DNA of 54,536 nucleotides from an uncultured Massilia sp. (GCA_946481275.1 CAMLMV010000044.1:1-54536); one strand, 5' to 3'; counted from the first letter of the stretch, positions 1-8,663 are shown. Made by a program: numbers and translations. The notes: generated from the letters alone by a model not told the origin.

Positions 1-2001
1 CCGCTGATCGACGGCCAGGGCAACTTCGGCTCGCGCGACGGCGACGGCGCCGCGGCAATGCGATACACGGAAGCCCGTTTGACGCCCGTCTCGCGGCTGC
101 TGCTCGACGAGATCGACATGGGCACGGTCGACTTCCAGCCGAACTACGACGGCTCCAGCGAGGAACCGCGTACGCTGCCCGCACGCCTGCCGATGCTGCT
201 GCTGAACGGCGCGTCCGGCATCGCGGTCGGCATGGCCACCGAGATCCCGTCGCACAACCTGCGCGAAGTGGCCGCCGCCGCCGTCGCGATGATCCGCAAT
301 CCGAAGATCACGCACGCCGAGCTGATGACCTTCATGCCCGGTCCGGATTATCCGGGCGGTGGCCAGATCATCACACCGGCATCCGCCATCGCCGACATGT
401 ACGCCTCGGGCCGCGGCTCGATGAAGGTGCGCGCGCGCTGGAAGATCGAGGAACTGGCGCGCGGCCAGTGGCAGGCCGTCGTCACCGAGCTGCCGCCCGG
501 CGTGTCGTCGCAGCGCGTGCTGGAAGAGATCGAGGAACTCACGAACCCGAAGATCAAGGTCGGCAAGAAGACCCTGCTGCCCGAGCAGCTGACCCTGAAG
601 CAGACGATCCTCGGCGCGCTGGACGCCGTGCGCGACGAATCCGGCCGCGAAGCGCCCGTGCGCCTCGTGTTCGAGCCGAAGTCGAAGAACCAGGACCAGA
701 CCGAATTCATGCTGATGCTGCTGGCGCACACGTCGCTGGAAACGTCGGCACCGATCAACCTCGTGATGATCGGCGGCGACGGCCGTCCGCGCCAGAAGGG
801 TCTCACCGAGATCCTGCAGGAATGGATCGAGTACCGCTTCGTCACGGTTCGCCGCCGTACGGAATTCAGGCTGGGCAAGGTCAACGACCGCATCCACATC
901 CTGGAAGGCCGCGAGACCGTCCTGCTGAACATCGATGAAGTCATCCACATCATCCGCAACTCGGACGATCCGAAGGCTGCCCTCATCGAGCGCTTCCGCC
1001 TGTCGGAGCGCCAGGCCGAGGACATCCTCGAGATCCGCCTGCGCCAGCTGGCACGCCTGGAAGCAATCAAGATCCAGCAGGAGCTGGCCGAGCTGCGCGG
1101 CGAGAAGGAAAAGCTGGAAGACATCCTCGAAAACCCGAACTCGATGAAGCGCCTGATCATCCGCGAAATCGAGGCCGATTCAAAGCAGTACGGCGACGAC
1201 CGCCGCACGCTGATCGAGGAAGCGCAGAAGGCCGTGGCCGAGCAGAAGATCATCGACGAGCCGGTGACCGTCATCGTGTCCGAGAAAGGCTGGGTGCGCG
1301 CGCGTACCGGCGTCGGCCACGACCCGGCCCAGTTCACGTTCAAGGCGGGCGACTCGCTGTACGGCGCGTTCGAGTGCCGCACCGTCGACACGCTGCTGTG
1401 CGTCGGCGACAACGGCAAGGTGTATTCCGTGCCCGTGGCCGCCCTGCCCGGCGCGCGCGGCGACGGCGTGCCCATCACGACCCTCGTTGATCTCTCCGGC
1501 GGCGGTCGCATCCTGTACTACTACGTGGGCCCGGCCGAGACGCGCCTGCTGCTCGCAACGTCGACCGGCTTCGGCTTCATCACGAAGGCCGGCGATATGA
1601 TCACGCGCCTGAAAGGGGGTAAATCGTTCATCACGCTGGACGACGGCGCCGTGCCGCTGCCGCCGCGCGTGGTGGTGGACAACGCGGGCGCCATCGCCTG
1701 CCTGTCCGAGAAGGGCCGCGTGCTGGTGTTCGGCATCGACGAAATGAAAGTGCTGCAGAACGGCGGCCGCGGCGTGATCCTGATGGGCCTGGAGCCGAAG
1801 GAAAAGCTGCTGGCCGTGCAGCCGATCAGCCAGAAGGGCCTGAACGTGGTCGGCACCTGGGCCGGCGACAAGCCGCGCACGGTGGAGTTGTTCGCGTCCG
1901 GCCTGGAACCGCACTTCGGCAAGCGCGCCAACAAGGGCAAGCCATTGTCGGCCAAGCTGAAGGCGAAAGACCTCGCGATGCGCCAGACGGACGGCGGTTG
2001 A
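1..2001 (+). CDS. parC: DNA topoisomerase IV subunit A (ParC), 3' part
   Basis: Partial: the frame is open from base 1, so about 100 N-terminal residues lie outside the window. ParC is the DNA-breaking subunit of topoisomerase IV, which decatenates daughter chromosomes together with ParE. The active-site block RYTEAR is encoded at 61-78; its Tyr (codon 64-66) is the expected covalent DNA attachment residue. The GASGIAVGMAT segment of the breakage-reunion domain follows, then a long coiled-coil stretch and a C-terminal beta-propeller region. That region lacks the QRRGGKG-type GyrA box, which argues for ParC rather than GyrA. The stop TGA at 1999-2001 is followed at once by a strong terminator. 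Confidence 0.93.
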   Translation, partial: PLIDGQGNFGSRDGDGAAAMRYTEARLTPVSRLLLDEIDMGTVDFQPNYDGSSEEPRTLPARLPMLLLNGASGIAVGMATEIPSHNLREVAAAAVAMIRNPKITHAELMTFMPGPDYPGGGQIITPASAIADMYASGRGSMKVRARWKIEELARGQWQAVVTELPPGVSSQRVLEEIEELTNPKIKVGKKTLLPEQLTLKQTILGALDAVRDESGREAPVRLVFEPKSKNQDQTEFMLMLLAHTSLETSAPINLVMIGGDGRPRQKGLTEILQEWIEYRFVTVRRRTEFRLGKVNDRIHILEGRETVLLNIDEVIHIIRNSDDPKAALIERFRLSERQAEDILEIRLRQLARLEAIKIQQELAELRGEKEKLEDILENPNSMKRLIIREIEADSKQYGDDRRTLIEEAQKAVAEQKIIDEPVTVIVSEKGWVRARTGVGHDPAQFTFKAGDSLYGAFECRTVDTLLCVGDNGKVYSVPVAALPGARGDGVPITTLVDLSGGGRILYYYVGPAETRLLLATSTGFGFITKAGDMITRLKGGKSFITLDDGAVPLPPRVVVDNAGAIACLSEKGRVLVFGIDEMKVLQNGGRGVILMGLEPKEKLLAVQPISQKGLNVVGTWAGDKPRTVELFASGLEPHFGKRANKGKPLSAKLKAKDLAMRQTDGG

Positions 2002-2005
2002 CGAC

Positions 2006-2034
2006 AAAAAAACGGACCCGCGGGTCCGTTTTTT
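2006..2034. terminator. Bidirectional rho-independent terminator
   Basis: The arms at 2007-2020 and 2021-2034 form a perfect 28-base palindrome: GC-rich core CGGACCCG/CGGGTCCG flanked by A and T tracts, so a T tract follows the stem on either strand. It lies between convergent parC and the secreted repeat protein and can end both transcripts. Confidence 0.9.
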
Positions 2035-2049
2035 CATGGGCGCGCCAGA

Positions 2050-2586
2050 TTACTTGGCGGCGTCCTTGTGGGCTTCGGCGGTAGCTTCGGCACGCTTTTC
2101 GTTGGCCTTGGCGTGGGCCTTGGCTTTATCGGCGTTGGCGTCCACGATTTTCTTCTGGGCCTTTTCGTCGGCCTTGATCATGGTCTTCTGGGCGTCGTAA
2201 TTGGCTTCGGCGGTCTTTTCCTCGGCCTTGGCAGCAGCCTTGGCCTTGTCTTCCGGATCAGCCTTGGCGACCTTCTCGTTGGCCTTGTCGACTTTCTTCA
2301 TGGCCTTGTCGTGTGCCTTGGCTTTCTTTTCGTTCGCCTTGTCGACCGCCTTGTTGATTTTCTCGTCCTGCTTCGACATCTCCTTGGCTTCCTTCTCGTT
2401 GGCCTTGGCGATCTTCTTGTCGGCATCCGCGTTGCCGGTCGAGGTCGTACCAGCCGTGCCGCTCTGGCCCGACGACATGGTGGTGTCGGTAGTGGTCGTG
2501 ACCGGGGTCGCCGGTGCGGTCGTCGATTGGGCGTAAACCGAGGTGGCGAACAGGCCGGCGATCAGGGTGGCGAGCAGTTTATTCAT
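2050..2586 (-). CDS. Secreted Lys/Ala-rich 11-residue-repeat protein (LEA-like)
   Basis: 178 residues. An N-terminal signal peptide (MNKLLATLIAGLFATSVYAQ, likely cut after VYA) is followed by a Thr/Ser/Gly-rich linker to about residue 57. Residues 58-178 then divide exactly into eleven consecutive 11-residue units reaching the last residue, with consensus near xxxKANEKxAK: Lys dominates unit positions 4, 8 and 11, Ala position 5. This hendecad pattern predicts a long amphipathic, highly charged helix, like group 3 LEA proteins or right-handed coiled coils. Likely periplasmic or exported; the function (desiccation or stress protection, or polyanion binding) is inference. The start is supported by AGGAGA seven bases upstream. 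I do not recognise a named family. Confidence 0.8.
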   Translation of the reverse strand: MNKLLATLIAGLFATSVYAQSTTAPATPVTTTTDTTMSSGQSGTAGTTSTGNADADKKIAKANEKEAKEMSKQDEKINKAVDKANEKKAKAHDKAMKKVDKANEKVAKADPEDKAKAAAKAEEKTAEANYDAQKTMIKADEKAQKKIVDANADKAKAHAKANEKRAEATAEAHKDAAK

Positions 2587-2612
2587 CGTAGTTCTCCTGA
2601 AGATTATGGTGG

Positions 2613-2630
2613 GGCGCGCCGTAACGCGCC
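2613..2630 (-). promoter_or_regulatory. 5'-leader hairpin of the repeat-protein gene
   Basis: GGCGCG (2613-2618) and CGCGCC (2625-2630) form a 6-bp GC stem with a 6-base loop, about 27 bases upstream of the ATG at 2586 and just before its Shine-Dalgarno. It could stabilise the leader or act as an mRNA 5' end element; no function is shown. Confidence 0.35.
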
Positions 2631-2740
2631 AATATGTTTTTGTTAAGTCAGGGCTTCAGAATATGCTTGCGACAACTTCCGCTCTGTTCGCCAGCGCACG
2701 CAGTACATACTGGTCATCATCCAATTTGTGACAAGATTTT

Positions 2741-3253
2741 TCAGCGCTCGGCCGCCTTCTCGGCACCCTTGCGTTTCGACTCGGCGTGTTTTTTCTTGCT
2801 TGCCTTTACGGACGCTTCGGTCTTCATGCGGCTGCCCGGCGGCTCTTTCACGGCGCGCGCATTCGCCTGCATGACTTCGCTCTCGGCCTTCGTGCCGGCC
2901 TTGCCGCGCCCGCCGGTGGCGGCCGCATCAGCGTTCGTGTTGTTGGGCGCCGTCGTGTTGGTGGCCTGGGCATTCACGCTGTCGGCCTTGCCCGGCGCCG
3001 GATTGATGACCGCCGTGCTCTTGCCGACGACCTGTCCGGCATGGTTGACGCCGGCCGCCTGGCGGCCCGTGGCGTCATGCGCGGAACCGGTGTTCGCCGT
3101 GCCGTCCGTGCGCAGGCCCGTGCCGGACACGCCGGCGGCCGTGGTGTTGTGGCCGGACACGGCCTGGCCGATCGGTGCCGTGTTGGCGGTGGTCTGTGCC
3201 CAGGCCGACGAAGCCAGCAGGGCGCACGCGAGGGTGGGAAGGAATTTTTTCAT
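2741..3253 (-). CDS. Secreted low-complexity protein, unknown function
   Basis: 170 residues from ATG at 3253; the frame is open further upstream, but that start gives a clear signal peptide (MKKFLPTLACALLASSAWAQ). The mature part is Ala/Thr/Asn/Gly-rich (about residues 21-120), and the last 50 residues are strongly basic with short KKK/KRK runs. No catalytic motif or known domain is visible. It lies 154 bases upstream of, and in the same direction as, the LEA-like gene. The two share signal peptide plus disordered/basic design but not sequence. Likely exported; function unknown. Confidence 0.65.
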   Translation of the reverse strand: MKKFLPTLACALLASSAWAQTTANTAPIGQAVSGHNTTAAGVSGTGLRTDGTANTGSAHDATGRQAAGVNHAGQVVGKSTAVINPAPGKADSVNAQATNTTAPNNTNADAAATGGRGKAGTKAESEVMQANARAVKEPPGSRMKTEASVKASKKKHAESKRKGAEKAAER

Positions 3254-3338
3254 GATGATCTCGTTTCGAAGGTGGTTCGTCGAAACGAGGATAGGTGCGC
3301 CGCCCGGGTGACTCTGTTCGGCAGCGCACCCGCCGGTG

Positions 3339-4751
3339 CTACTTCCTGGCCGGGCGGCCCGCGTACAGGTCGATGATGTCGCTGATGCCGTCCTGGCAGA
3401 CGGGGCAGAATTCACCGCTGCGGTCGAACATGATGCATTGCATGGCTGGACGGTAATAGCCCGTCGCTTCGTAGTTCGCGCCTTCGAATGCGCCGATCGC
3501 CTTGCGATATTTCGCCTGCGCAAACAAGGCGTTCGTGTGCGCCAGGTCTTCGCGGAACAGCGCGTTCATCTCCGCCTCCGGCCGGTTGGCCGCCCGCAGC
3601 GCCGCACGCTTTTTCTGGTACTCGCGCGAATACGCTTCGTACTCGGCCTTGGGCCACGGCGTCGGCAACGGCGTGCCGGCCTTCACGTATTGTTTCCATT
3701 TCAGGTGAGCGGGATCGCGCAGTGCCGTCACGTTCGGCTCCCACGGTTCCATGCGCGCCCCGGTGGACTGGTATGCGACGGGCGACGTGTAGTACTCGTC
3801 GGCCAGCCCGGCGAAATGGTGGCCGAACTCGTGCACGAACAGATAGTCCGCCCAGTCGTTGTTCGCGGCCGCCGTGCTGAACTGGCCGAAGATGCCGCCG
3901 CCGCCATACGTGTCGTTGTTGACGAGGATCTCGATGAATTCGTACGGCGCGTACTGCGCGATGTCGCGCAATGCCCGGTTGTCCAGGGTCAGCACGTAGC
4001 GTTCGCTGCCGAAGATGTCGTAGCGCGTGCCCAGCGCGGACGCGTGGTGCACGCCCGTCGACGGCCGCGACACGCCCGATTCCCGCGTCGGCACGGCCAG
4101 CGCCCACACGTTGAAATCGTTCGCGCGCTCCTTGAACGGCGACACCTCGAACAAATGCTGCGCGAGACGGCGCACGGCCGCTTCGAACTTGGGCATCTCG
4201 GCCTGCGTATAACCGTCGCCCAGCACGAGCAGGTCGACCTTGTGCGGCGACGGTCCGCTGACCTTGATTGGAATCGGCTGCGCGGGCGCCGGCCCCTGCG
4301 CGCGCACGACGTCCTGCGCATCCGTGTCGACATCGACGCTCCACGCGACGGAGAACTGGTTGCGCTCGTCGCGCTTCAGGATGCGCACGCGCACGGGACG
4401 GTCCGGCTTGGGAAAGCGCACGGACTCATGGAACCCGCGGCTGAGTTTATTGGCCTCTTCCGTCGTCTTCCACTCGCCGAACACGGTGGAAAAGTCGCGC
4501 GAATACAGCACGTCGCCCGTCTTCGCATCGGCCACCTCGACGCGGTTGTTGCCGCGGTTGGTATCGTCGAACGGCCGCGACATGTCGCCCGGCCACGGCA
4601 GCGGTTCGACCAGCACGCGCTCGATCGCGTACTGTTCGGACAACGCGTTGCCGCTGTGCATATAGTCGACGCGGACGATGGCGGGCTGGGCGGCCAGGGC
4701 CAGCGCGGGGAGGGCCCAGGCGGCCAGCAGGGACAAGAGCGTTCGATTCAT
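3339..4751 (-). CDS. M64 family zinc metallopeptidase (IgA-peptidase-like), secreted
   Basis: 470 residues from ATG 4751, chosen over ATG 4763 because GGAG lies at proper distance and the signal peptide then begins MNRTLLSLLAAW. An N-terminal beta-sandwich-like region (about 25-155) precedes the peptidase domain. The zinc site HEFGH is at residues 307-311 and the conserved LADEY follows at 316-320, the pattern of peptidase family M64. Two CxxC-like cysteines occur near the C-terminus (EFCPVCQD). Predicted periplasmic or extracellular; substrate unknown. The start is 14 bases after the stop of the upstream membrane-protein gene, so the two are probably co-transcribed. Confidence 0.82.
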   Translation of the reverse strand: MNRTLLSLLAAWALPALALAAQPAIVRVDYMHSGNALSEQYAIERVLVEPLPWPGDMSRPFDDTNRGNNRVEVADAKTGDVLYSRDFSTVFGEWKTTEEANKLSRGFHESVRFPKPDRPVRVRILKRDERNQFSVAWSVDVDTDAQDVVRAQGPAPAQPIPIKVSGPSPHKVDLLVLGDGYTQAEMPKFEAAVRRLAQHLFEVSPFKERANDFNVWALAVPTRESGVSRPSTGVHHASALGTRYDIFGSERYVLTLDNRALRDIAQYAPYEFIEILVNNDTYGGGGIFGQFSTAAANNDWADYLFVHEFGHHFAGLADEYYTSPVAYQSTGARMEPWEPNVTALRDPAHLKWKQYVKAGTPLPTPWPKAEYEAYSREYQKKRAALRAANRPEAEMNALFREDLAHTNALFAQAKYRKAIGAFEGANYEATGYYRPAMQCIMFDRSGEFCPVCQDGISDIIDLYAGRPARK

Positions 4752-4765
4752 GGTGCGCTCCATCG

Positions 4766-5407
4766 TCAGTTTGGCAGGCTCTTCAGCAAGCCCTGCAGGT
4801 TGCCGTCGATGCTGCCGTAGGCGCTGCGTATTTGGGTCAGCGTCTTGAGCATCTGATGCGGTGTCGCGATGCCCGTTTCGAGGTCGCTCAACATGTCCAT
4901 CATGCGCGGGCCGTCGAGGAAATTCGCACTGCCGGCGCCCGTGAGCGTCTGCACGTCACGCATGTTGGCATAGGCCGTCACATACCGCTGCAACTGCTCG
5001 TCCTGCATCCATGTCACGGCCTGGTTGGCGACGGCGGCGTCCCATGCTTCGTGGCGCAGCGTGGGCACCTGGATGCCGAGGGTGATGCCATCCTTCCAGT
5101 CGGCCTTGAAGCGCGCCATCAACACATCGTCGGCCACCTTGTCGCGGATGCCCTGCAACAATTCGGCACGAACCCGTTTGACTTCCTTCAGGTCGCTCTC
5201 GTTATGCGCAAGCACGGTCTGGACGTCCTTCGCGTTGAGACGCAATTCGGCCTCGATCTTCTCGGCCGCCTCGTGCGCGAGGTGCTTGTGGTGGATGCTT
5301 TGGACGGTGTGCTCGAGCGCCAGGGCGGTGAGGATCGAGATGACGATCATCACGTACTCGCCGCCGAACTCCTTCAGCTTCTTCGACTTCGGAACCTCGA
5401 AATGCAT
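4766..5407 (-). CDS. Membrane-anchored helical protein, unknown function
   Basis: 213 residues. A short basic N-terminus (KSKKLKEFGGEY) precedes one hydrophobic segment, about residues 18-35 (YVMIVISILTALALEH), then a long charged, probably helical domain. This fits a single-pass inner-membrane protein, probably with the C-terminal part periplasmic; I cannot name its family. It is first in a probable two-gene operon with the M64 peptidase, separated by 14 bases, which suggests a shared process. Confidence 0.7.
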   Translation of the reverse strand: MHFEVPKSKKLKEFGGEYVMIVISILTALALEHTVQSIHHKHLAHEAAEKIEAELRLNAKDVQTVLAHNESDLKEVKRVRAELLQGIRDKVADDVLMARFKADWKDGITLGIQVPTLRHEAWDAAVANQAVTWMQDEQLQRYVTAYANMRDVQTLTGAGSANFLDGPRMMDMLSDLETGIATPHQMLKTLTQIRSAYGSIDGNLQGLLKSLPN

Positions 5408-5473
5408 GGTGCACCTTGCGCTAAATGTAAAACTTGCAATCTAGCGCAGGTTTGGCTTTCTGACAATCGACGA

Positions 5474-5872
5474 TCAAGGTCCCTGGTCCAGCTCAAAGCC
5501 TTCGTCAATCCAACCCGTGATCCCACCGATCATCAACTTGACGGGCCGCCCCAGCTTCGCCAGCCGGTACGCGGCGCGGTGCGCGCCATTGCAATGCGGG
5601 CCGGCACAATAGACGACGAACAAGGTGTCCAGTGGATAATCGCGCAGCTTCGCCTCGACGATTTTCCCGTGCGGCATGTTGATCGCCTGCGGCACATGGC
5701 CCCGCGCATAGAGCTCGGGGCTGCGCACATCGAACAGGACGAAATCCTGCGTGCCGCTGGCGATCGCGTCGTGCACGTCCCAGCAGTCCGTCTCGAATTC
5801 GAACGCGGTACCGAAGTGGTCCATGGCGCGGTCGCCGGATGCGGCGGGGATGGCGGATACGGATGAAGTCAT
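5474..5872 (-). CDS. Single-domain rhodanese-like protein
   Basis: 132 residues. The rhodanese fold is recognisable from LFDVRSPELYARGHVPQAIN (about 46-65), the active-site loop beginning at Cys89 (CAGPHC) after the strand LFVVY, and the closing GGITGW. Such proteins move sulfane sulfur or act in redox and stress responses; the substrate is unknown. The loop has a second Cys (Cys94), unlike classic CRxGxR loops. It is divergent from an FtrA-type regulator 89 bases away, a pairing that suggests regulation by that protein. Confidence 0.85.
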   Translation of the reverse strand: MTSSVSAIPAASGDRAMDHFGTAFEFETDCWDVHDAIASGTQDFVLFDVRSPELYARGHVPQAINMPHGKIVEAKLRDYPLDTLFVVYCAGPHCNGAHRAAYRLAKLGRPVKLMIGGITGWIDEGFELDQGP

Positions 5873-5961
5873 GGGTCTCTCCTGTCTGTGAGGCGCCAGT
5901 GTCGCAGCGCCGGCGCGCTGGCGGCAGTGCCTTGCGCGACAGAAATTGGTAACATCGTGCC

Positions 5962-6924
5962 ATGTCCCATCACGTCTCCATCATCGCCTACGACGGCCTG
6001 TGCACCTTCGAATTCGCCTGCGCCATCGAGCTGTTCGCCCTTGAGCGTCCGGAACTGGGCGTCCATTGGTACAGCCATACGGTGTGCGCCATCGAGCCCG
6101 GTCCCCTGCGCGCCAGGGGCGGCCTGACGGTGCAGGTGCCGCACGGCCTCGACGCGCTCGACCAGGCCGATACGATCGTCATTCCCGGCTGGCGCGACCT
6201 GGCGGACGTGCCGCCGCCCGCCCTCGTCGACGCGTTGCGCGCCGCGCATGCACGGGGTGCGCGCATCTGCTCGATCTGCACAGGCGCGTACGTGCTCGCC
6301 TATGCCGGCCTGCTCGACGGCCGTGTGGCGACCACGCACTGGCACTACCTAGACGACATGCGCGCCCGCTTTCCCGACGTCGCGATCGATACGGAGGCGC
6401 TGTATGTCGACGCGGAGCGCATCGTCACGTCGGCCGGTTCCGCGGCCGGCCTGGACATGCTGCTGCACATCGTCCGCTCCGACTACGGCGCCGACATCGC
6501 CAACAAGGTCGCGCAACGCCTCGTGATCCCGGCACACCGCGACGGCGACCAGGCACAGCGCGTCGCGTGCCCGGTGCCCGACGCCGGCGTGGACACCATC
6601 GCCCGCCTCATGGACCACGTGCGAGAAACCATCCGCGCCGATCACACGGTGGCCTCGATGGCGGCCGAGGCACGCCTGGGGACGCGCACTTTCCAGCGTC
6701 GCTTCAAGGAAAGGACGGGCCTGGCGCCGCTCGGCTGGCTCGTGCGCGAACGGGTGGCCCTCGCCACGCAATTGCTGGAGTCGCGGCCGTCGCTCCCTAT
6801 CGACGCCGTCGCCGACCTGGCCGGGCTCGGCTCGGCCGAATCGCTGCGCCGCCATTTCCGCGCGCATGGCCTCGCGCCGCCGGGACGGTATCGCCGCCAG
6901 AGCAGCGAGCGAGCCATGTCGTGA
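5962..6924 (+). CDS. ftrA: FtrA/GlxA-type AraC-family transcriptional regulator
   Basis: 320 residues. The N-terminal DJ-1/PfpI-like domain (about 1-185) carries the SICTGAYVLAYAGLLDGR segment typical of GlxA/FtrA regulators. The C-terminal AraC-type double helix-turn-helix spans about 215-310 (TVASMAAEARLGTRTFQRRF, then IDAVADLAGLGSAESLRRHF). It probably controls the divergent rhodanese gene. The ligand is unknown; the DJ-1 domain in this family is generally a sensor, not an active amidase. The gene symbol follows the family name and is tentative. Confidence 0.85.
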   Translation: MSHHVSIIAYDGLCTFEFACAIELFALERPELGVHWYSHTVCAIEPGPLRARGGLTVQVPHGLDALDQADTIVIPGWRDLADVPPPALVDALRAAHARGARICSICTGAYVLAYAGLLDGRVATTHWHYLDDMRARFPDVAIDTEALYVDAERIVTSAGSAAGLDMLLHIVRSDYGADIANKVAQRLVIPAHRDGDQAQRVACPVPDAGVDTIARLMDHVRETIRADHTVASMAAEARLGTRTFQRRFKERTGLAPLGWLVRERVALATQLLESRPSLPIDAVADLAGLGSAESLRRHFRAHGLAPPGRYRRQSSERAMS

Positions 6925-6994
6925 CTTTTGGAGAGACCGGTCGAGAATTTCGTCATTACAATTAGAAGTCTTGTCCATTCGACCGGAGGATCCG

Positions 6995-7282
6995 ATGTAC
7001 GTGGTGCTTCTGAAATTTGCGGAAAACAAGAGCCGGGCCGGCGACTTCATGCAGGACCATAATGCGTGGATCCGGCAAGGCCTCGACGACGGTGTCTTCC
7101 TCCTCGTCGGCAGCCTGCAGCCGGGCCTGGGCGGTGCGATCATGGCCCATGGCGTGTCGCCGGCGGACCTGCAGGCGCGCGTGGATGCCGATCCGTTCGT
7201 CGTCCATGGCGTCGTCCGGGCCGAGATCCTCGAGATCAAACCCGGCAAGGCCGATCCGCGGCTGGAATTCCTGCTCGCATGA
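6995..7282 (+). CDS. YciI family protein
   Basis: 95 residues from ATG 6995, preceded by a strong GGAGGA at 6985-6990. The ferredoxin-like alpha/beta fold of the YCII family is suggested by MYVVLLKFAENK, the conserved D-H pair region (MQDHNAWIRQGLDDG) and the DPFVVHGVV segment. The family is small, sometimes dehydrochlorinase-like, mostly uncharacterised. It lies 70 bases downstream of ftrA on the same strand and may be co-transcribed. The 160 bases to the next gene hold no recognisable coding sequence. Confidence 0.82.
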   Translation: MYVVLLKFAENKSRAGDFMQDHNAWIRQGLDDGVFLLVGSLQPGLGGAIMAHGVSPADLQARVDADPFVVHGVVRAEILEIKPGKADPRLEFLLA

Positions 7283-7442
7283 GCACGCTGTTTGTCGCGG
7301 CGGACGGCCAGCCGCGAGCCGGACCCGGCCCAGCTCGCCGCGCCGCAGACGGCGATGGGGCTGATCAACGACCATGCCGGGCCATGCGTCGTCCGGGCCA
7401 AGGCCGCGCAGGCACGCCGGCAATTCGAACGCCCGCGCGGCG

Positions 7443-8663
7443 CTATTTGTACTGGTATAGCGGACGGCGGATGAGGATCGGCCGGATGTCCAGGCGCACG
7501 TTGTAGATCGAATAGGATTCCATCGACGACGACTCGTAACCGACACTGTCGTCCGTGCGTGTAAAACGGAATTCGAAGCCGAGGTCGGGCTGGACGCCGT
7601 TCGGGCTGCCGAGCGTGATGCCGATGGCGTCCTGCTGGTCGCTGTCGATCAGCTTGCTCATCAGGTCGACGACGGTGGTGTTGCCGAGGATGTCGGCGGT
7701 GAACAGCGGCTCGCGGTAGTACGGCCGCAACGGGTCGAGCTTGTTGTCGGCCTTGTCCTCGGACGGTATGCATTCGCGGCTGACGATATTGAAGTGGTCG
7801 CCGTTGTCGAGGTAGCTGACGCGCACATTGGTCACGTTGAACGCACCCTCGTGCACGATCGCGTTCGACAGGTCGAGCACGAGCGCGCCCTTGTAGCCGA
7901 TCACCTCGACGTCGCGGTTGGGCAGCACGACCATTGCCGTGTCCTCGTCGATGCCGAGGCCCAGCTTGTATCCCTTCTTGAGCATGGCCGGCAGCATGCG
8001 CGCGAAACGGCCGCGCACGAGCAGGTGCTGGTCGATGAAGACGTCGTCGCCGACGAAGCCGAGCCCGTCCGTGATCTCCTCGCCCTCTTCCACGCCCAGC
8101 TTGAGCGTGGCCAGCACGGTCCTGGGCCGCCCGAACATCGTGCTGCTCATGATGGCGGCGCCGGCGCTGGAGCCGGCGATCACGCCGCCGCGCCGGTACA
8201 TGTCCCACAGCGCGTCCAGCACGCGGGTATTGCTGCCGTCCTCGCGGCGCAGCGCGCGCGTGATCCGGCTCTGGTCGCCGCCCGCGAAGAACGCACCGTT
8301 CGCGTTGCGCACGGCCTCGGCCAGGCCGCGGTCATCGGCCGCGGTCTGGTAATTGCTGCCGGACAGCTTGACCGCGACCGGGACGAAGAAGGCCTTGGCG
8401 CCATAGCTGTTAAGACGTTCGACGAGGCTCTTGCCGGACCGTTCCGGCGTGCCCGACGCCGATGCGAACACGGCGATGCGCGCCCCCTTCCCGCCCGCGA
8501 GCTGGATGATGCGTTCCCACACGGGACCATTCGAGGGGCGCAGATTGCCGCCAATGATGACGAGGGATCCCTTGGGCTGCGCCACCGCATCGGCGGCGGC
8601 GCACCAGGGCGCGCCGGCCAGCAGCAGCACGGCCAGGAAAAGACGCAACGCGAACCGAACCAT
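7443..8663 (-). CDS. Secreted cyanophycinase-like peptidase (S51 family)
   Basis: 406 residues with a signal peptide (MVRFALRLFLAVLLLAGAPWCAAA). The S51 fold is marked by GSLVIIGGN, AFFAGGDQSRI, the nucleophile elbow GSSAGAA with Ser166, DQHLLVRGRFARML and GLGIDEDTAM. Cyanophycinases hydrolyse the Asp-Arg polymer cyanophycin to dipeptides. The C-terminal roughly 130 residues are an extra beta-rich region beyond the usual catalytic core. With export and no cyanophycin synthetase gene in this window, an extracellular or periplasmic role on an external substrate is likely, but another Asp-containing peptide could be the target. Confidence 0.82.
   Translation of the reverse strand: MVRFALRLFLAVLLLAGAPWCAAADAVAQPKGSLVIIGGNLRPSNGPVWERIIQLAGGKGARIAVFASASGTPERSGKSLVERLNSYGAKAFFVPVAVKLSGSNYQTAADDRGLAEAVRNANGAFFAGGDQSRITRALRREDGSNTRVLDALWDMYRRGGVIAGSSAGAAIMSSTMFGRPRTVLATLKLGVEEGEEITDGLGFVGDDVFIDQHLLVRGRFARMLPAMLKKGYKLGLGIDEDTAMVVLPNRDVEVIGYKGALVLDLSNAIVHEGAFNVTNVRVSYLDNGDHFNIVSRECIPSEDKADNKLDPLRPYYREPLFTADILGNTTVVDLMSKLIDSDQQDAIGITLGSPNGVQPDLGFEFRFTRTDDSVGYESSSMESYSIYNVRLDIRPILIRRPLYQYK

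Noticed and set aside
1..2001. Assignment as GyrA
   Set aside because: No GyrA box in the C-terminal domain; the overall sequence character and length to the stop fit ParC.
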